A stretch of 64,000 nucleotides of DNA from Synechocystis sp. PCC 6714 (lineage in GTDB: Bacteria > Cyanobacteriota > Cyanobacteriia > Cyanobacteriales > Microcystaceae), in assembly GCF_000478825.2 (NCBI RefSeq), contig NZ_CP007542.1, positions 3,348,001-3,412,000 on the forward strand. Direction: 5' to 3'. A program made the position numbers and the translations under genes. Shown here one piece after another: positions 61,620 through 64,000 of this stretch. Each line of letters starts with the position of its first letter. Position 1 is the first letter of the stretch. The notes beneath the pieces were generated by a model. The model searched no databases. It had not been told where the DNA came from and saw only the letters and a list, made by a program, of their open reading frames with translations.

Positions 61620-62450
61620 TCACTCAATTTCTAAACTGAGTTGATAAAGTTGGCGGCGGGGTAATCGGGTTGCTTCTGCTAACTGTTTGCTAGCTTGGGA
61701 GCGGCTTAAACCTTTATTTATTAGGCTTTTCAGTTCGTCCCGCAAATTCTCCTCAGAAAAGCTGGGCACTTCATCCACCGGGGCACCGGCAATGACTAAG
61801 CAAAATTCCCCTTTCGGCCTATTTTCCGTAAAGTAGGCGATCGCCGTTTCCAGGGTCCCCCGCCAAAATTGCTCATGGTATTTAGTCAATTCTCTGGCTA
61901 CGGTTAAGCTTCTTTCTTGACCAAAAAAGGCGTGTAAATCTGTCAATGTGGCCAATAGCCGGTGGGGTGCTTCGTAGAGAATAATCGTTCGCTCTTCCTG
62001 GGCCAGACTTTGTAGTATTTGTTGTCGAGGCTGGTTTTTGATGGGCAAAAATCCTTCAAACACAAAGCGGTCAGTGCCTAAGCCGGAACTAATTAAGGCC
62101 GCAATTAAAGCTGTTGCCCCCGGAATGGGTATCACCTCAATATTTAATGCTCCGCAGGCCGCCACCAATTCCTGGCCTGGATCGGAAATACCGGGAGTGC
62201 CCGCATCACTAACCAAGGCGATATTTTGCCCCGCTTGTAATTTGGCCAATAACTCTTGGGTACGGCCATGGCGGTTGTGGTCATGGTAACTAATTTGGGG
62301 CGTAGTGATTTGGAAATATTGTAATAACTTGCCCGTATGCCTAGTATCTTCCGCTGCGATTAGATCCACCGCTTGCAATGTTTCCACTGCCCGGGGAGTC
62401 ATATCTCCCAAATTGCCGATGGGAGTCGCTACCAGATACAGAATACCCAT
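61620..62450 (-). CDS. rsmI: 16S rRNA (cytidine(1402)-2'-O)-methyltransferase
   Basis: A 276-residue SAM-dependent methyltransferase of the tetrapyrrole-methylase fold. Motifs are LVATPIGNLGDMTPRAVETL, AAEDTRHTGKLL, NIALVSDAGTPGISDPGQEL and IPGATALIAALISSGLG. It modifies C1402 in the ribosomal decoding centre. The start codon overlaps by one base the stop codon of the small membrane protein (TAATG), so the two are translationally coupled. Confidence 0.94.
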   Translation of the reverse strand: MGILYLVATPIGNLGDMTPRAVETLQAVDLIAAEDTRHTGKLLQYFQITTPQISYHDHNRHGRTQELLAKLQAGQNIALVSDAGTPGISDPGQELVAACGALNIEVIPIPGATALIAALISSGLGTDRFVFEGFLPIKNQPRQQILQSLAQEERTIILYEAPHRLLATLTDLHAFFGQERSLTVARELTKYHEQFWRGTLETAIAYFTENRPKGEFCLVIAGAPVDEVPSFSEENLRDELKSLINKGLSRSQASKQLAEATRLPRRQLYQLSLEIE

Positions 62451-62677
62451 TAAATCCCCAAGTTTTCTTCTTTTCTAGCTTTAAAGGAAGCCCTTAACCA
62501 GATGGTGCCGGAAATGAGGGAAGGGGCTAAGACAAAAATAGTGCCGGTGATGATGGGATGTTGTCGAGCAGTTTCCGAAGAAAGCATCACCGCCAAAATA
62601 AAGGCGCAATAGAGCACACCTAAAAGGGGGACTCCCATCACTAACAGAGCAAATTTGGTGTCTTTATCCATGGCCAT
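62450..62677 (-). CDS. Small membrane protein of unknown function
   Basis: A 75-residue protein with two hydrophobic helices (FALLVMGVPLLGVLYCAFIL and ITGTIFVLAPSLISGTIWLR) and a basic C-terminus (ASFKARKEENLGI). Its stop codon overlaps the rsmI start, suggesting a shared operon miaA / small protein / rsmI reading leftward. Start at ATG 62677 or 62671. Function unknown. Confidence 0.7.
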   Translation of the reverse strand: MAMDKDTKFALLVMGVPLLGVLYCAFILAVMLSSETARQHPIITGTIFVLAPSLISGTIWLRASFKARKEENLGI

Positions 62678-62745
62678 TAGGAGTCAAAGTCTTGAAAGAA
62701 AACTAGGAATACTGCCATTGTAGAAACTATTTTCCCCGGCAATAC

Positions 62746-63657
62746 TTAAAACATTCCTCTGTTTGTGTCGACTTGTATTAATTTCGTCACCGAGTCTAAT
62801 AGGTTTTCCTGGTCAGCATCAAACCAATGGATTGCCGGATCCTTACGGAACCAAGTACGCTGACGCTTGGCAAATTGCCTGGTGTGGATAATGATGGACT
62901 CCGTCGCTTGGGGCAAGGATATTTGGCCCTGGAGATGTTGTCTAATTTCAGCGTAACCAAGGGTGTGGAGCAGGGGCAGGTCTTCCCCATATTGTTCTAT
63001 TAAACGTTCGACTTCTTCTACTAAACCGGCCTCAACCATAGCGTGGGTACGGCGGACAATTCTCCGCTGGAGTTGATCCGGTTCCAGACCTAAACCGATT
63101 TGTACAATGGGATAACTGGGGGGATCTTCCCCTTGTAGGCTGGAAATGGGTTGCCCAGTGGCGTAGAAAACCTCCAAAGCCCGCAGGGTCCGCACCACAT
63201 CGGCTGGTTCGATTTTACTTTGGGCAATGGGGTCAACTTGACTTAAAAGTTGATAACAAAAAGTTTGCCCCAAATTGGTCAACTGTGTCCTTAAATCAAC
63301 TTGGGGGGGAACGGCAGGAATTTTTAACCCCTTGACGATCGCCTGAATGTATAAACCAGTGCCTCCTACCAGAAGAATCGGACTGTTCAATTGGGCAATT
63401 AACCCTTGGGCTTGCCGTTGATATTCGGCCAGGGTAAAGTTTTCTGTTGGCTCACAAATGTCGATCAGATAATGGGGCACCGTTTGGCGATCGCCAAGGC
63501 TGGGTTTAGCGGTGCCAATATCTAATTCTTTGTAAATTTGCCTGGAATCGGCCCCCAAAATAACTGCGTTTAACCTCTGGGCTAGGTCAAGGGCTAGTTG
63601 GGATTTCCCACTGGCGGTGGTGCCACAAATGACAATCAGGGGCGGAACTTTGGCCAT
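62746..63657 (-). CDS. miaA: tRNA dimethylallyltransferase
   Basis: A 303-residue enzyme that transfers the dimethylallyl group to A37 of tRNAs reading UNN codons. The P-loop is VICGTTASGKSQLALDLAQR; the substrate loop is ADSRQIYKELDIGTAKP; VGGTGLYIQAIVKGL and a C-terminal TRQFAKRQRTWFRKD are also typical. The frame opens earlier (63687), but the ATG at 63657 precedes the P-loop at the normal distance. It is seven bases from the stop of the upstream partial gene. Confidence 0.95.
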   Translation of the reverse strand: MAKVPPLIVICGTTASGKSQLALDLAQRLNAVILGADSRQIYKELDIGTAKPSLGDRQTVPHYLIDICEPTENFTLAEYQRQAQGLIAQLNSPILLVGGTGLYIQAIVKGLKIPAVPPQVDLRTQLTNLGQTFCYQLLSQVDPIAQSKIEPADVVRTLRALEVFYATGQPISSLQGEDPPSYPIVQIGLGLEPDQLQRRIVRRTHAMVEAGLVEEVERLIEQYGEDLPLLHTLGYAEIRQHLQGQISLPQATESIIIHTRQFAKRQRTWFRKDPAIHWFDADQENLLDSVTKLIQVDTNRGMF

Positions 63658-63664
63658 GGATACA

Positions 63665-64000
63665 CTACGGGGCCAAGAGGCGATCAAGATCCGGCACCGT
63701 TAGCCATTGCTTTTCTTGATGGGCTTGCTTGGTCAAGTCCATTAACAGTTGGGAATAAACTCCGTGGCGCAAAGATGCTGTGGGTATTCTTTTTCGATTA
63801 ATACTTTGTACCCACTCATCCACTACCCGCACAACGGGAGCAAGGCGGCCATCGGCAAAAACTTTGGGGAAATCCAAACGAGTCGGCACCGTCAACTCCT
63901 GCATGGGTTGCCCCGCAGGATGGTGGAAAAGTCTAAAACCATGGACGTAATCTTTAAGATTGTCACTGCCCAGCACCAAACTCCCCTTTTCACCGTAAAT
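63665..64000 (-). CDS. Gfo/Idh/MocA-family oxidoreductase (C-terminal part only)
   Basis: The frame enters from the right edge of the window with no start, so about 111 C-terminal residues are visible. IYGEKGSLVLGSDNLKDYVH, then RLFHHPAGQPMQELTVPTRL and VVDEWVQSINRKRIPTASLR with HGVYSQLLMDLTKQAHQ are typical of the C-terminal alpha/beta domain of Gfo/Idh/MocA-type NAD(P)-dependent sugar dehydrogenases. Its stop codon is seven bases from the miaA start, so both are probably in one operon. Confidence 0.8.
   Translation of the reverse strand: MYGEKGSLVLGSDNLKDYVHGFRLFHHPAGQPMQELTVPTRLDFPKVFADGRLAPVVRVVDEWVQSINRKRIPTASLRHGVYSQLLMDLTKQAHQEKQWLTVPDLDRLLAP

Overview
The window is chromosomal DNA of a unicellular cyanobacterium of the Synechocystis group. 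The evidence is the dense HIP1 octamer (GCGATCGC and shorter cores) in most genes, allophycocyanin genes (apcABC), PsbU, Psb32, Ycf19, Ycf36, CrtD, FutA1, OpcA, the copper system copMRS, SigE and a cryptochrome DASH. Local groupings (glyA-dnaK3-dnaJ; crtD-ycf19-futA1; opcA-bgtA; nth-rseP) match what I remember of Synechocystis sp. PCC 6803. Proteins such as PsbU seem to carry substitutions, and the relative orientation of the left and right halves does not fit my memory of that genome, so a close relative is more likely than PCC 6803 itself. This is recall, not a database result.

Left part (1-25 kb): mostly housekeeping genes. These are a partial GltS permease, WecB epimerase, ycf36, an asparaginase-II-type enzyme, thioredoxin, an HI0933-type flavoprotein, pyruvate kinase, TrpF, an EamA transporter, an RlpA-like protein, Psb32, a Sua5/YrdC enzyme, a degenerate histidine kinase, Nth and RseP, a multi-PAS diguanylate cyclase, an ArnT/GT39 glycosyltransferase, threonine synthase and the sigma factor SigE. 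SigE is preceded by a canonical NtcA-activated promoter.

Middle (25-47 kb): the apcABC core-antenna operon, a lipoprotein, an HNH nuclease, PsbU, a FUSC-type exporter, TadA, Cry-DASH, a TPR protein, OpcA, an amino-acid ABC ATPase, a LexA homologue that has lost its self-cleavage residues, SdhB, the copper operon copMRS with a TTTCAT direct repeat in front, an oligopeptide-binding lipoprotein and tRNA-Asp(GTC).

Right (47-64 kb): crtD, ycf19, futA1, a gene-free GC-rich segment with many potential helices (candidate structured RNA), a secreted small protein and a lipid-type ABC exporter. Then comes an AT-rich accessory patch with a DUF262 protein paired with a HEPN-motif protein, a decayed tyrosine-integrase N-terminus and a small coiled-coil membrane protein. 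After it lie glyA, dnaK3, dnaJ, rsmI, a small membrane protein, miaA and a partial Gfo/Idh/MocA oxidoreductase.

Five copies of a 95-bp palindromic TATA-ended element, in two sequence subtypes, are scattered through the window and look like MITEs; one supplies the stop codon of nth. The most unusual items are these MITEs, the structured-RNA candidate at 50.6-50.9 kb and the DUF262-HEPN module.
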